From: JBHIYN01 sp041984235
GTDB taxonomy: Bacteria; Pseudomonadota; Gammaproteobacteria; Ga0077536
DNA: 64,000 nt
Assembly: GCA_041984235.1 (NCBI GenBank)
Contig: JBHIYN010000007.1
Span: forward strand, 62,001 to 126,000
Direction of reading: 5' to 3'
A program made the translations under genes and the position numbers. The notes under the pieces were generated by a model. It ran no database searches, had not been told where the DNA came from, and saw nothing but the letters and a program-made list of their open reading frames with translations. Below, in pieces: positions 51,402 through 59,805 of this stretch; within the stretch, counting starts at the first letter, position 1, and every line of letters begins with the position of its first letter.

Positions 51402-52691
51402 ATGAACACCACGTCCGACGCCGCAGCGGCGACCACCGGCGGCTGGCAGCGCCGCTACACCATCGTCGGGCTGTGCGTGCTGGCGGTGTTCGTCTGCTAC
51501 ATCGACCGCGTCAACATCTCGGTCGCGGTCATCGCCATGCAGGAGGACTTCGGCTGGTCGGAAACCACCAAGGGACTGGTGCTGTCTTCCTTCTTCATCG
51601 GCTACATGCTGTTCATGGCGCCGAGCGGCTGGCTCGCCAACCGGCTCGGCGGCAAGCTCATTCTCGGCACGGCGGTACTGTGGTGGTCGGTGTTCACCAT
51701 GCTCACGCCGGCCGCCGCCATGGTCGGCCTGCCGCTGCTGATCGTGGCGCGCATCGCCATGGGCCTGGGCGAGGCGGCGATGTTCCCTTCCGCCTACAAC
51801 CTCTACGGCCGCTGGGTGCCGCCTGACGAGCGTTCGCGCGCGGTATCGCTGCTGATCGGCGGCATTCCCATGGGCACGCTGTTCGCGCTGCTGGTTACCG
51901 GCTGGCTGGTGGAACACTTCGGCTGGCACAGCGTGTTCTACATCTTCGGCGCGGTGGGCGTGGTGTGGTACGTGTTCTGGGTCCTGAACGCGCACGACGA
52001 CCCGGCCTCGGATCCGCGCTGCGGTGCGGCCGAGCGTGACATGCTGCGCTCGCATGCACCGCCGCCGAAGGAATCGCAGGACGTGCCGTGGAAGCAGATC
52101 TTCACCACCCCGGCGATCTGGGCGCTGCTGGTCAACCACTTCTGCAGCAACTGGGTGCTGTACATGCTGCTGGCCTGGCTGCCGAGCTACTTCCGCTCCA
52201 CGCTCGATCTCTCGATCATGAAATCGGGCGTGTTCTCGGCCGCGCCGTGGCTGACCATGTTCATCGTCGGCAATCTCGGCGGGGTGGTCGCCGATCGCAT
52301 GGTCGCCGGCGGCATGTCTCTGACCAGCGTGCGCAAGCTCATGCAGGTCAGCGGCCTGGTCGGCTCGGCCGCCTGCCTGCTCGCCGCGCAGGGCGTCACC
52401 GCGCCCTACGAGGCACTGGCGCTGATGTGCGGCGCGCTCGGCTTCGCTGCCCTGACCTGGTCCGGCTTCGTGCCCAACCACCTCGATATCGCGCCGCGCT
52501 ATGCCGACGTGCTGATGGGCATCACCAACACCGCCGGCACCGTGCCCGGCATCATCGGGGTGGCCATCACCGGCTGGCTGGTCGACCTCACCGGCGACTA
52601 CGGCTCGGCCTTCGTATTGTGCGCCGCGGTCAACATCACCGGCGCCATCGTGTGGCTGTTCTTCGCCACCGCGGAGCGGGTCATCGACTGA
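51402..52691 (+). CDS. MFS transporter, anion:cation symporter (ACS) family
   Basis: Inner-membrane transporter of 429 aa with about twelve hydrophobic segments. CYIDRVNISVAVIAMQEDFGW in the first helix region (DRxN) and GWLANRLGGKLIL between helices 2 and 3 are typical of ACS-family carriers of organic acids such as hexuronates, phthalate or tartrate. GAGGGGAGG precedes ATG 51402. It lies just upstream of a thiolase on the same strand and may import an aromatic or short-chain acid. Confidence 0.92.
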   Translation: MNTTSDAAAATTGGWQRRYTIVGLCVLAVFVCYIDRVNISVAVIAMQEDFGWSETTKGLVLSSFFIGYMLFMAPSGWLANRLGGKLILGTAVLWWSVFTMLTPAAAMVGLPLLIVARIAMGLGEAAMFPSAYNLYGRWVPPDERSRAVSLLIGGIPMGTLFALLVTGWLVEHFGWHSVFYIFGAVGVVWYVFWVLNAHDDPASDPRCGAAERDMLRSHAPPPKESQDVPWKQIFTTPAIWALLVNHFCSNWVLYMLLAWLPSYFRSTLDLSIMKSGVFSAAPWLTMFIVGNLGGVVADRMVAGGMSLTSVRKLMQVSGLVGSAACLLAAQGVTAPYEALALMCGALGFAALTWSGFVPNHLDIAPRYADVLMGITNTAGTVPGIIGVAITGWLVDLTGDYGSAFVLCAAVNITGAIVWLFFATAERVID

Positions 52692-52842
52692 CCGGCGGGC
52701 CCGGCCGGCGCGGCGGCCGGGCGGTACCGAAGTGGCCCGGGACGCCCGTTTCTTGCTACATTTCGCCGCCTGAGCGGGCACCCGTCCGCGCCCCGCTCGC
52801 CGGATTTTCCCGACCCCAGACTTTATCGCGAGGAGTAGCCCA

Positions 52843-53994
52843 GTGGCAGAAGCCTACATCATCGACGCCGCGCGCAGCCCCACGGGCAAGCGCCGCGGCA
52901 CCCTCCAGGACGTGCATCCCGCCGATCTCGGCGCGCACGTGATCAAGGCCATCGTCGAGCGCCAGCCGATCCCGGACGACGAGTACGACGACGTCATCTT
53001 CGGCACCATCGACGCGGTCGGCCCGCTCGCCGGCGACGTCGCGCGCACCTGCTGGCTGACTGCCGGCTACAGCGAAGGCGTGCCCGGTGTGACCATTGAC
53101 CGCCAGTGCGGATCGTCCCAGCAGTCGGTGCACTTCGCCGCCCAGGCGGTGATGTCCGGCACCATGGACGTGGTGCTCGCCGGCGGCGTGCAGATCATGT
53201 CCAAGATCCCGATCGGCTCCTCGGCCCAGGCCGCCGGCGCCTTCGGCTTCACCGATCCCTTCACCGATTCGCCCGGCTGGGTCGAGCGCTACGGCAAGGT
53301 CGCGCCGTCGCAGTTCACCGGCGCGCAGATGATGGCCGACAAGTGGAATTTCTCGCGCGAGGAGCTCGAGGTCTACTCGCTGGAATCGCACAAGCGCGCT
53401 GCGCGCGCGATCGAGGAAGGCCGCTTCGACCGCGAGGTCGTGCCGCTGGCCGGCCTCGACATGGACGAGACCGTGCGCGCGAACACCACGCTCGAGCAGA
53501 TGCAGGGTCTGGACCCGATCTTCGGCCTGAAGAAGATCACCGCCGCGGTCGCCAGCCAGACCTGTGACGGCTCGTCGGCCGTGTTGATCGCCTCTGAGGA
53601 CGCGGTCAAGCGTTACGGCCTCAAGCCGCGTGCGCGCGTGCACCACATGAGCGTACGCGCCGAGGACCCGGTGATGATGCTGGCCGCGCCCATCCTCACC
53701 ACCCGGCTCGCGTTCGAGCGTTCGGGCATGAAGCTCGAGGACATCGACCTGGTCGAGATCAACGAGGCCTTCGCGCCGGTGCCAATGGCCTGGCTGAAGG
53801 AGATTGGGTACCCCTACGAGAAGACCAACGTCAACGGCGGCGCGATCGCCCTCGGTCACCCGATCGGCGCGACCGGCACCAAACTGATGACGACCCTGCT
53901 CCACGAGCTCGAGCGCAGCGGCGGCCGCTACGGCCTGCAGACGATGTGCGAGGGCGGCGGTCAGGCCAACGTCACCATCATCGAACGCCTCTAG
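52843..53994 (+). CDS. Acetyl-CoA acetyltransferase (thiolase)
   Basis: Thiolase of 383 aa from GTG 52843, which follows GAGGAG. AEAYIIDAARSPTGKRRG is the N-terminus, Cys89 in DRQCGSSQQS is the acyl acceptor, and NGGAIALGHPIGATG and CEGGGQANVTIIERL carry the catalytic His and second Cys. It ends beta-oxidation-like degradation of a ring-fission product or fatty acid. A cluster of palindromic repeats begins within 175 nt of its stop. Confidence 0.95.
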   Translation: MAEAYIIDAARSPTGKRRGTLQDVHPADLGAHVIKAIVERQPIPDDEYDDVIFGTIDAVGPLAGDVARTCWLTAGYSEGVPGVTIDRQCGSSQQSVHFAAQAVMSGTMDVVLAGGVQIMSKIPIGSSAQAAGAFGFTDPFTDSPGWVERYGKVAPSQFTGAQMMADKWNFSREELEVYSLESHKRAARAIEEGRFDREVVPLAGLDMDETVRANTTLEQMQGLDPIFGLKKITAAVASQTCDGSSAVLIASEDAVKRYGLKPRARVHHMSVRAEDPVMMLAAPILTTRLAFERSGMKLEDIDLVEINEAFAPVPMAWLKEIGYPYEKTNVNGGAIALGHPIGATGTKLMTTLLHELERSGGRYGLQTMCEGGGQANVTIIERL

Positions 53995-54167
53995 GAAATC
54001 GCGCCAGGGACGGCTGCGCCGGCCGCGGGCGGCGTTGCGCGGCCGGCTGCGCTGCTCGCCAGCCCGCGCGCCTTGCCCACGGCCATGCTCGCTCGCCCCT
54101 GGCGCGATTTCCACGCGCCAGGGGACCCTCCCCCAACCGCGGGCGGCGTTGCGCGGCCGGGCCCGTG

Positions 54168-54248
54168 AAAAAGGGGACATGCCACTTTTTCTTCCGCAGC
54201 CGACCGGAATTGGCGAGACGACGATGAAAAAGTGGCATGTCCCCTTTT
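54168..54248. repeat. REPIN-like palindromic element, copy C1
   Basis: Left arm 54168-54190 and right arm 54227-54248 form a 22-bp inverted repeat (AAAAAGGGGACATGCCAC core) around a 36-nt centre. The same outer core is found in copies A and B, but the centre is unrelated to theirs and almost identical to that of C2. Confidence 0.88.
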
Positions 54249-54340
54249 ACGCTTCATGCTCGCTCGCCCCCGGCGCAATTTCCGCGCGTCAGGGGGACTC
54301 TCTCCCCCGACTGCGGGCGACCTTGTGCGGCCGGGCCGTG

Positions 54341-54422
54341 AAAAAGGGGACATGCCACTTTTTCTTCCGCAGTCGACCGGAATTGGCGAGGAGACAATGA
54401 AAAAGTGGCATGTCCCCTTTTT
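54341..54422. repeat. REPIN-like palindromic element, copy C2
   Basis: Perfect 23-bp arms (54341-54363 and 54400-54422) around a 36-nt centre that differs from C1 at only a few positions. The right arm ends in TTTTT, so on the plus strand it could form an intrinsic terminator for the thiolase transcript. Confidence 0.88.
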
Positions 54423-54514
54423 CTCTTCGGGTGCGGGAAATTGAATCTATACTTTGAACCGCGCGGCCTGCCTGCGGCGCCGCCGCACCTGCACATCCCG
54501 GGGAGGTTTCCACC

Positions 54515-55213
54515 ATGGCCCGACTCAACGGCGTACACCATCTCGCTATCATGACTGCCGACATGAAAGCGCAGATCGAGTTCTTCACCGACGTGCTCGG
54601 CATGAAGCTGAAAGCGCTGTACTGGATGCACAATGTCGATGGCTACTTCCACGCCTTCATGGAGCTGAACGCGAACAGTTCGGTGGCCTTCGTCTTCGCC
54701 CCCGCGGTGAAGGACATCCCGACCGAGTTCGGCGTTTCACACGCCGGCAACCCGGTGCAGCCGTGCGCCGCCGGCGCCACCCAGCACATCGCCTTCGCGG
54801 TCGACACCCTCGACGAGCTGCTCGAGATGCGCGACCGCATCCGCTCGCGTGGCGTACGCGTGATGGGCCCGCTGGACCACGGCTTCTGCCAGTCGATCTA
54901 CTTCGGCGGCCCGGAGAACCTCGTACTCGAAGTCTCCTTCTCCGAGCGAGCAATCGACGCCGAGGCCTGGATCGATCCGGAAGTGGTCGCGCTGAACGGA
55001 ATCTCCGCCGAAGAGCTCGCGCGCTACAAGAACCCGGCGGACTACGTCAACGACACCGGCGCACCGATTGCGCAGCCGCCGGCCGGCACCGGTAAGCCCG
55101 AGTACACGCAGATGGAGCCGACCTTCGCCGCCGCCTTCGACCTGCCGGACGAGGTGGTCACGCGCGAGCTGAGCGAGAACACGCCGCCGGTGAAGGTCGC
55201 TTCGGCCGGATGA
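54515..55213 (+). CDS. VOC superfamily (glyoxalase/extradiol dioxygenase-like) metalloprotein
   Basis: Protein of 232 aa with the vicinal-oxygen-chelate fold. LNGVHHLAIMTADMKAQIEF gives the first His ligand, ATQHIAFAVDTLDELLEM the second and GPENLVLEVSF the Glu. The last ~70 residues are a tail beyond the usual two-module core. It could be a single-domain extradiol dioxygenase or a lyase/isomerase; the family assignment is firm, the reaction is not. A GGGGAGG site precedes the ATG. The palindromic repeats lie directly upstream. Confidence 0.83.
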   Translation: MARLNGVHHLAIMTADMKAQIEFFTDVLGMKLKALYWMHNVDGYFHAFMELNANSSVAFVFAPAVKDIPTEFGVSHAGNPVQPCAAGATQHIAFAVDTLDELLEMRDRIRSRGVRVMGPLDHGFCQSIYFGGPENLVLEVSFSERAIDAEAWIDPEVVALNGISAEELARYKNPADYVNDTGAPIAQPPAGTGKPEYTQMEPTFAAAFDLPDEVVTRELSENTPPVKVASAG

Positions 55214-55307
55214 CGCTGCCACACGGCTGATCGCGAGGAACGCGGCGCGCGCTTTGCCCGCAGCGGGGCTTCCTCTAACATTGGACGGTCTTAACGGGGA
55301 GACCGCC

Positions 55308-57422
55308 ATGTATTTTCGCGCCCTCACGATCGCCGCCGCGCTGGCGGCCGTGATCACCACCGGGTCGCACGCCGCGACCACGGTCGACGACGCCACCCTC
55401 ACCGCGCCCGCGCCGGGCGACTGGCCCGGTTACGGCCGCGACTACTCCGAGCGCCGTTACAGCCCGCTGGACCAGATCGATGCGGACAACGTCGGCGGCC
55501 TCGGCATCGAGTGGTTCATGGACCTGCCGCGCGACCGTTCGCTGACCGGCACCCCGCTGGCTGTCGACGGCGTGCTTTATTTCAACGGCAGCTACAACGT
55601 GGTGCGCGCGGTCGAGGCGAAGAGCGGCAAGCTGCTGTGGGAGTTCGATCCGGAAGTCACCGAGCACAGCGGCGACCGCCTGCGCATGATGTGGGACTGG
55701 AACCGCGGTATCGCCTACTGGAAGGGCAAGGTCTTCAACGCCACCATCGACGGTCGCCTCATCGCCATCGACGCCAAGACCGGCAAGGCGGTATGGACGG
55801 TACAGACCTTCGATCCGAAGGAGGCGCTGATCATCACCGGCGCGCCCAAGGTTTTCCGCGACAAGGTCATCATCGGTAACGGCGGCACCGAGTGGGGCCC
55901 GGCACGCGGCTTCGTCACCGCCTACGACACCGAGACCGGCGAGCAGGCGTGGAAGTTCTACACCGTGCCCGGCAACCCGGCCGACGGCTTCGAGAACAAG
56001 GCCATGGAGATGGCCGCCAAGACCTGGACCGGCGAGTGGTGGGAGCACGGCGGCGGCGGCACGGTGTGGCACGGCATCACCTACGACCCCGAGTTCAACC
56101 AGGTCTACCTCGGCACGGGCAACGGCTCGCCGTGGAATCCCAAGATCCGCAGCCCGGAAGGCGGCGACAACCTCTTCCTGTGCGCGATCGTCGCGCTGGA
56201 CGCCGACACCGGCGCCTACAAGTGGCATTACCAGACCACGCCCGGCGAGGCCTGGGACTACAACTCCAACATGGACATCGTGCTCACCGACATCGAGGTG
56301 CCGAGTCCCGACGGCGCGCGGTCGCGCACCGCCAAGGTCATCCTGCACGCGCCCAAGAACGGCTTCTTCTACATCATCAATCGCGCCAACGGCAAGCTGC
56401 TCTCGGCCGAGCCCTACGCCAAGGTCGACTGGGCGACCCACATCGACATGAAGACCGGCAAGCCGGTCGAGCGTGCCGGCGCACGCTACGAGGACGGCGA
56501 GGAAGTGGTCTGGCCGAGCCCGTTCGGCGCGCACAACTGGCACGCCATGTCGTTCAGCCCGGATACCGGGCTCGCGTACTTCGCCGCCATCGAGATGCCG
56601 GGACTGTTCACCGACAAGCACGTCGACGTGCAGGCCTGGGAGTCGCCCTACTTCAAGTTCGATCCGGCCATCGCCTTTGGCGCCGACTACGTGCCGGACG
56701 ACGCCGGCACCGGCGCCCTGCGCGCCTGGGACCCGCTGCGCCAGCAATTGGTGTGGGAGGTGCCGCTGCCGGGGGTGTGGAACCCGGGCACGCTCGCGAC
56801 CGCCGGTAACCTGGTCTTCCAGGGCCGCGCCGACGGCACCTTCTGGGCCTACCGCGCGGACACCGGCGAGGCGCTGTGGCACACCGATCTCGGCGTCGGC
56901 ATCTCGGCCCCGCCGATCACCTACAGCGTCGACGGCAGGCAGTACGTTTCGCTGCTGACCGGCTGGGGCGGCGCCGGCTCGGCGACGCCGGGCTTCGTCG
57001 GCGCCCAGCACGGCTGGGCCTACGGCGCCCACATGCGCCGCCTGGTGACCTTCGCGCTGGGCGGCACGGCGAGCCTGCCGGAAGCGCGCGGGCCGGTCCA
57101 TCCGCAGCCGCTGCAGGTCGCCGACTTCGTCGTCGACGACGCGCTCGCCGACACCGGCGCGACGCTCTACACCGAGGTCTGCATGATGTGCCACGGCGCC
57201 GGTGCCGGCGCCGCGGGCTATGCCCCGGACCTGCGCGCCTCGCCGGTGATGCTGTCGCTGGAGGCGATGCGCGAGGTCGTCATCGGCGGCACCCGGCGGC
57301 CGCTGGGCATGCCCAATTTCCCCGAGTACGGCGATGCCGAGCTTACCGCCATCCAGCACTACGTGCGCCGCCAGGCGAACACCCCGGCGCCGTGCAAGGC
57401 GTGCCAGGCGGCGCGTGACTGA
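55308..57422 (+). CDS. PQQ-dependent alcohol dehydrogenase with C-terminal cytochrome c (quinohaemoprotein)
   Basis: Periplasmic dehydrogenase of 704 aa. The signal peptide MYFRALTIAAALAAVITTGSHA is followed by an eight-bladed propeller with W-docking repeats (KLLWEFDPEVT, AVWTVQTFDP, EALWHTDLG). The catalytic Asp is in GEAWDYNSN; the position two residues later is Asn, not the Asp that marks lanthanide enzymes, so calcium is expected. A C-terminal haem domain has CMMCH and PNFPEYGDAELTAI. It oxidises alcohols or aldehydes and passes electrons through its own haem. The adjacent-Cys disulfide of many family members is not seen. The Crp/Fnr gene follows after 33 nt. Confidence 0.93.
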   Translation: MYFRALTIAAALAAVITTGSHAATTVDDATLTAPAPGDWPGYGRDYSERRYSPLDQIDADNVGGLGIEWFMDLPRDRSLTGTPLAVDGVLYFNGSYNVVRAVEAKSGKLLWEFDPEVTEHSGDRLRMMWDWNRGIAYWKGKVFNATIDGRLIAIDAKTGKAVWTVQTFDPKEALIITGAPKVFRDKVIIGNGGTEWGPARGFVTAYDTETGEQAWKFYTVPGNPADGFENKAMEMAAKTWTGEWWEHGGGGTVWHGITYDPEFNQVYLGTGNGSPWNPKIRSPEGGDNLFLCAIVALDADTGAYKWHYQTTPGEAWDYNSNMDIVLTDIEVPSPDGARSRTAKVILHAPKNGFFYIINRANGKLLSAEPYAKVDWATHIDMKTGKPVERAGARYEDGEEVVWPSPFGAHNWHAMSFSPDTGLAYFAAIEMPGLFTDKHVDVQAWESPYFKFDPAIAFGADYVPDDAGTGALRAWDPLRQQLVWEVPLPGVWNPGTLATAGNLVFQGRADGTFWAYRADTGEALWHTDLGVGISAPPITYSVDGRQYVSLLTGWGGAGSATPGFVGAQHGWAYGAHMRRLVTFALGGTASLPEARGPVHPQPLQVADFVVDDALADTGATLYTEVCMMCHGAGAGAAGYAPDLRASPVMLSLEAMREVVIGGTRRPLGMPNFPEYGDAELTAIQHYVRRQANTPAPCKACQAARD

Positions 57423-57455
57423 GGAGCCGGCGCCGCACGCGGCGCGACGCTGAGC

Positions 57456-58163
57456 TTGCCCGCGCGCCCCGTCATCACCGCGGACAGCCTCAACGCCGTC
57501 GAGCTGTTCCGCGATCTGCCCTACGAGGAGCGCGCGGCCGTTGCCGCGTCCCTGCGCGCGCGGCGCTGCGGCGCGGGCTGCATCGCCGTCACCCAGGACG
57601 ACGAGCGCAACGACGTCTTCTTCATCATCAGCGGCACGGTGCGCGTCAGCTTCCACGCGGAGAGCGGCAAGGACGTGCAGTTCCGCGATCTGCATGCGGG
57701 CGAGATGTTCGGCGAGCTGTCCGCCATCGACGGCCGCCCGCGCTCGGCCGAGGTGGTGGCGGTCGACGAGGTGTTCCTCGCCAGCGCCAGCGCCGAGGTC
57801 TTTCTCGACCTCGTGAGCACGCGCCCGGCACTGGCACGGCGGCTGCTGGTACGCCTGGCCGCGCTGGTCCGCTCGCTGAGCGACCGCGTGGTCGAGTTCT
57901 CCACCCTGGGCGTGGTCAACCGCATCCACGGTGAGCTCCTGCGACTCGCGCGCGAGCACGGTGTCGCCGGCAACGGCGCACGCATCGTGCCGGCACCGAC
58001 GCATGCGGACATCGCCGCGCGCGTCAGCACGCGGCGCGAAGCGGTCAGTCGCGAGCTCGCGGCGCTGGCCCGGCGCGGCATCGTACGCCGCCGCCGCGGC
58101 GAGCTGGAGATCGCCGACGTCGCCCGCCTGGAGGCGCTGGTCTCGCGCGTCGCCGAGGACTGA
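57456..58163 (+). CDS. Crp/Fnr family transcriptional regulator
   Basis: Regulator of 235 aa from TTG 57456 (start uncertain). An N-terminal cyclic-nucleotide-binding-type beta barrel has NDVFFIISGTVRVSF and GEMFGELSAIDGRPRSAEV. A long dimer helix is followed by the Crp-type helix-turn-helix THADIAARVSTRREAVSREL. The phosphate-cassette layout (GELSAIDGRPRSA) resembles cAMP-type members; the Fnr cysteine set is absent. It probably activates the microprotein gene downstream through the palindrome at 58185-58200. Confidence 0.9.
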   Translation: MPARPVITADSLNAVELFRDLPYEERAAVAASLRARRCGAGCIAVTQDDERNDVFFIISGTVRVSFHAESGKDVQFRDLHAGEMFGELSAIDGRPRSAEVVAVDEVFLASASAEVFLDLVSTRPALARRLLVRLAALVRSLSDRVVEFSTLGVVNRIHGELLRLAREHGVAGNGARIVPAPTHADIAARVSTRREAVSRELAALARRGIVRRRRGELEIADVARLEALVSRVAED

Positions 58164-58184
58164 GAAACCCGCGATCGGGTCGAG

Positions 58185-58200
58185 TGTGCGAATTCGCACA
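58185..58200. promoter_or_regulatory. Crp/Fnr-type operator at -41.5
   Basis: TGTGCGAATTCGCACA is a perfect 16-bp palindrome in the TGTGN-N6-NCACA format of Crp-family sites. It lies 22 nt after the Crp/Fnr gene. With TATGCT at 58222-58227 as -10 and RNA start near 58234, its centre is at -41.5, the class II activator position where it replaces the -35 element (no -35 is visible). Confidence 0.7.
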
Positions 58201-58221
58201 ACGGCCCCGGCGCGCCGCGCC

Positions 58222-58227
58222 TATGCT
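58222..58227 (+). promoter_or_regulatory. Probable -10 hexamer of the microprotein promoter
   Basis: TATGCT, 30 nt before the microprotein ATG and at correct distance from the Crp-type palindrome. Confidence 0.55.
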
Positions 58228-58256
58228 GTCTCCAACGATTACGAGGAGACACCGCC

Positions 58257-58370
58257 ATGAACACCGCCACCGACTACTTCACTGCTTTCGGCGTTGCCGT
58301 GACGGCCTTCGCGATGACGCTCGCGCTTGCGCACGAAGTCGCGACCGGCCTGGTGCCGCCGGTGCTCTGA
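58257..58370 (+). CDS. Single-helix membrane microprotein (37 aa)
   Basis: Reads MNTATDYFTAFGVAVTAF and continues AMTLALAHEVATGLVPPVL. Residues ~9-28 are a hydrophobic helix, so it should be a small membrane protein. Support is good for its size: GAGGAG 8 nt before the ATG, a Crp-type site and -10 upstream, and a textbook intrinsic terminator 32 nt after the stop. Function unknown; it may modulate a membrane enzyme such as a respiratory complex or the periplasmic dehydrogenase chain (inference). Confidence 0.72.
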   Translation: MNTATDYFTAFGVAVTAFAMTLALAHEVATGLVPPVL

Positions 58371-58401
58371 TCCCCCTCCCGCTTCCCGCCAACCCCTATT
58401 C

Positions 58402-58430
58402 GCCGGGCCTCCCCTGCCCGGCATTTTTTT
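58402..58430 (+). terminator. Intrinsic terminator after the microprotein gene
   Basis: GCCGGGC (58402-58408) pairs with GCCCGGC (58416-58422) around a 7-nt loop and is followed by ATTTTTTT. It isolates the microprotein transcript from the LLM gene at 58549. Confidence 0.88.
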
Positions 58431-58548
58431 GCGTACAGGGTGCTGCGCCGCAGCAACCCGCACGCTGCCCGGCGCGGCTTTGCATGCCCGTGGGCGCGCG
58501 CCATAATCGGACGACCTCCCGCACGACGACCTCCGAGGTACGTACCCG

Positions 58549-59778
58549 ATGAAGATCGCCTGTTTCCATCTGATGCCCTACCGCGACCTGCCCGCCGACT
58601 TCGAGAAGAAGTACAAGTCGGCCTGGTTCTCGCTGCCGTTCAGCGCGGTCGGAGACCGGCACAAGGTCTCGCAGTACTACAACTGGACGCTGGACGAGCT
58701 GACCTTCGCGGCGCAGTCGGGCTTCGACGGCGTGTGCACCAACGAGCATCACCAGAACGCCTACGGCTTCATGGTCAACCCCAACATGATGGGCTCGGTA
58801 CTCGCCCGCGCCACGCGCGGCAGCGACGTCGCCATCGTGCAGATGGGCGAGACCGCGGTGTTCCTCAACCCGCCGATCCGGGTTGCCGAGGAATACGCCA
58901 TGCTCGACGCGATCTCCGAGGGTCGCCTGGTGGCGGGCTTCCCGGTCGGCCTCGGCGGCGATTTCTCCTACAGCTACGGCATGGCGCCGATGGAGCAGCG
59001 CGGGCGCTATTACGAGGCCCATGACCTGATCAAGAAAGCCTGGACCGCGACCGAGGGCTTCGCCTGGAACGGCAAGTACTACCAGCTGCCGATGGTCAAC
59101 ATCTGGCCGCAGCCGGTGCAGCAGCCGCACCCGCCGGTGTGGGTACCGGGCAATGCCAGCCCCAGCACCTGGGACTTCGTGCTCGAGAACGACTACTCCT
59201 ACTGCTACCTGACCTACTTCGGCGCCAAGGGCGCGGTGCACATGGTCAATGGCTTCTGGGAGCGCGCCGAGCAGCTCGGCCGCGACCGCAATCCCTACCG
59301 CCTCGGCTTCCTGATCCCGGTCGGCGTGTCCGAGACCGACGCCGAGGCCGAGGCGACCTATGGCGGCGCCGCCGAGTACTTCTATCACAAGGGCCTGCAC
59401 CTGCCGGAGCAGCTGCTGCTGCCGCCCGGGCACATGACCCACTCGAGCCTCAGCCACGTCATCACCAAGCGGCCCTTCCCGCCCTACGACGACCTCAAGA
59501 AGATGGGTTACAAGGAGTTCAACGATCGCGACTTCGTCGTCTGCGGCAGCGCCAAGACGGTCACCGACCGCCTGCTCGAGATCATCAAGACGCTCAACGT
59601 CGGCCACCTCATGATCCTGCCGCAGTTCGGCTCGCTGTCGCACGAGAAGACGATGGAGAACATCGAACGCATTTCGAAGAGCGTGCTGCCGCACCTGCGC
59701 GGCGTGTGGGACGGCCAGGGCTGGGAAGACCACTGGTGGCCGAAGGCCTGCGAGAAACAACAGCGGGCGGCAGCCTGA
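58549..59778 (+). CDS. LLM-class flavin-dependent oxidoreductase
   Basis: Luciferase-like protein of 409 aa. MKIACFHLMPYRDLPADF, GFDGVCTNEHHQNAYGFM (EHH), EEYAMLDAISEGRLVAGFPVG and PPVWVPGNASPSTWDF follow the family order. It opens a plus-strand run with a hydrolase and OsmC protein. It needs reduced flavin from a separate reductase. Substrate unknown; Baeyer-Villiger or C-H oxygenation are family options. Confidence 0.9.
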   Translation: MKIACFHLMPYRDLPADFEKKYKSAWFSLPFSAVGDRHKVSQYYNWTLDELTFAAQSGFDGVCTNEHHQNAYGFMVNPNMMGSVLARATRGSDVAIVQMGETAVFLNPPIRVAEEYAMLDAISEGRLVAGFPVGLGGDFSYSYGMAPMEQRGRYYEAHDLIKKAWTATEGFAWNGKYYQLPMVNIWPQPVQQPHPPVWVPGNASPSTWDFVLENDYSYCYLTYFGAKGAVHMVNGFWERAEQLGRDRNPYRLGFLIPVGVSETDAEAEATYGGAAEYFYHKGLHLPEQLLLPPGHMTHSSLSHVITKRPFPPYDDLKKMGYKEFNDRDFVVCGSAKTVTDRLLEIIKTLNVGHLMILPQFGSLSHEKTMENIERISKSVLPHLRGVWDGQGWEDHWWPKACEKQQRAAA

Positions 59779-59805
59779 GCCAGCCCCGGGGAGGAGAACG
59801 ACGAC

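Larger units (their letters stand above)
53995..54514. repeat. Repeat-filled intergenic region with a ~171-bp tandem duplication
   Basis: 520 nt without a gene. Two diverged copies of a ~171-bp unit (54084-54254 and 54255-~54427) lie head to tail. Each unit starts CATGCTCGCTCGCCCC, contains a GC-rich dyad (GGCGCG ... CGCGCC type, imperfect in the second copy) and a GCGGCCGGG stretch, and ends with a copy of the GGGGACATGCCAC inverted repeat. Part of the GC-rich segment occurs a third time at about 53994-54055 without the inverted repeat. Confidence 0.85.

Noticed and set aside
54168..54422. CRISPR array or insertion sequence ends
   Set aside because: Only two units, inverted rather than direct short repeats, no spacers of equal unrelated sequence, and no transposase or cas gene.
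55275..58199. A 974-codon open frame antisense to the PQQ dehydrogenase and Crp/Fnr genes
   Set aside because: High GC leaves few stops in antisense frames. The product is low-complexity (Ala, Gly, Arg, Val, Asp) with no domain, and it runs across two clear genes.
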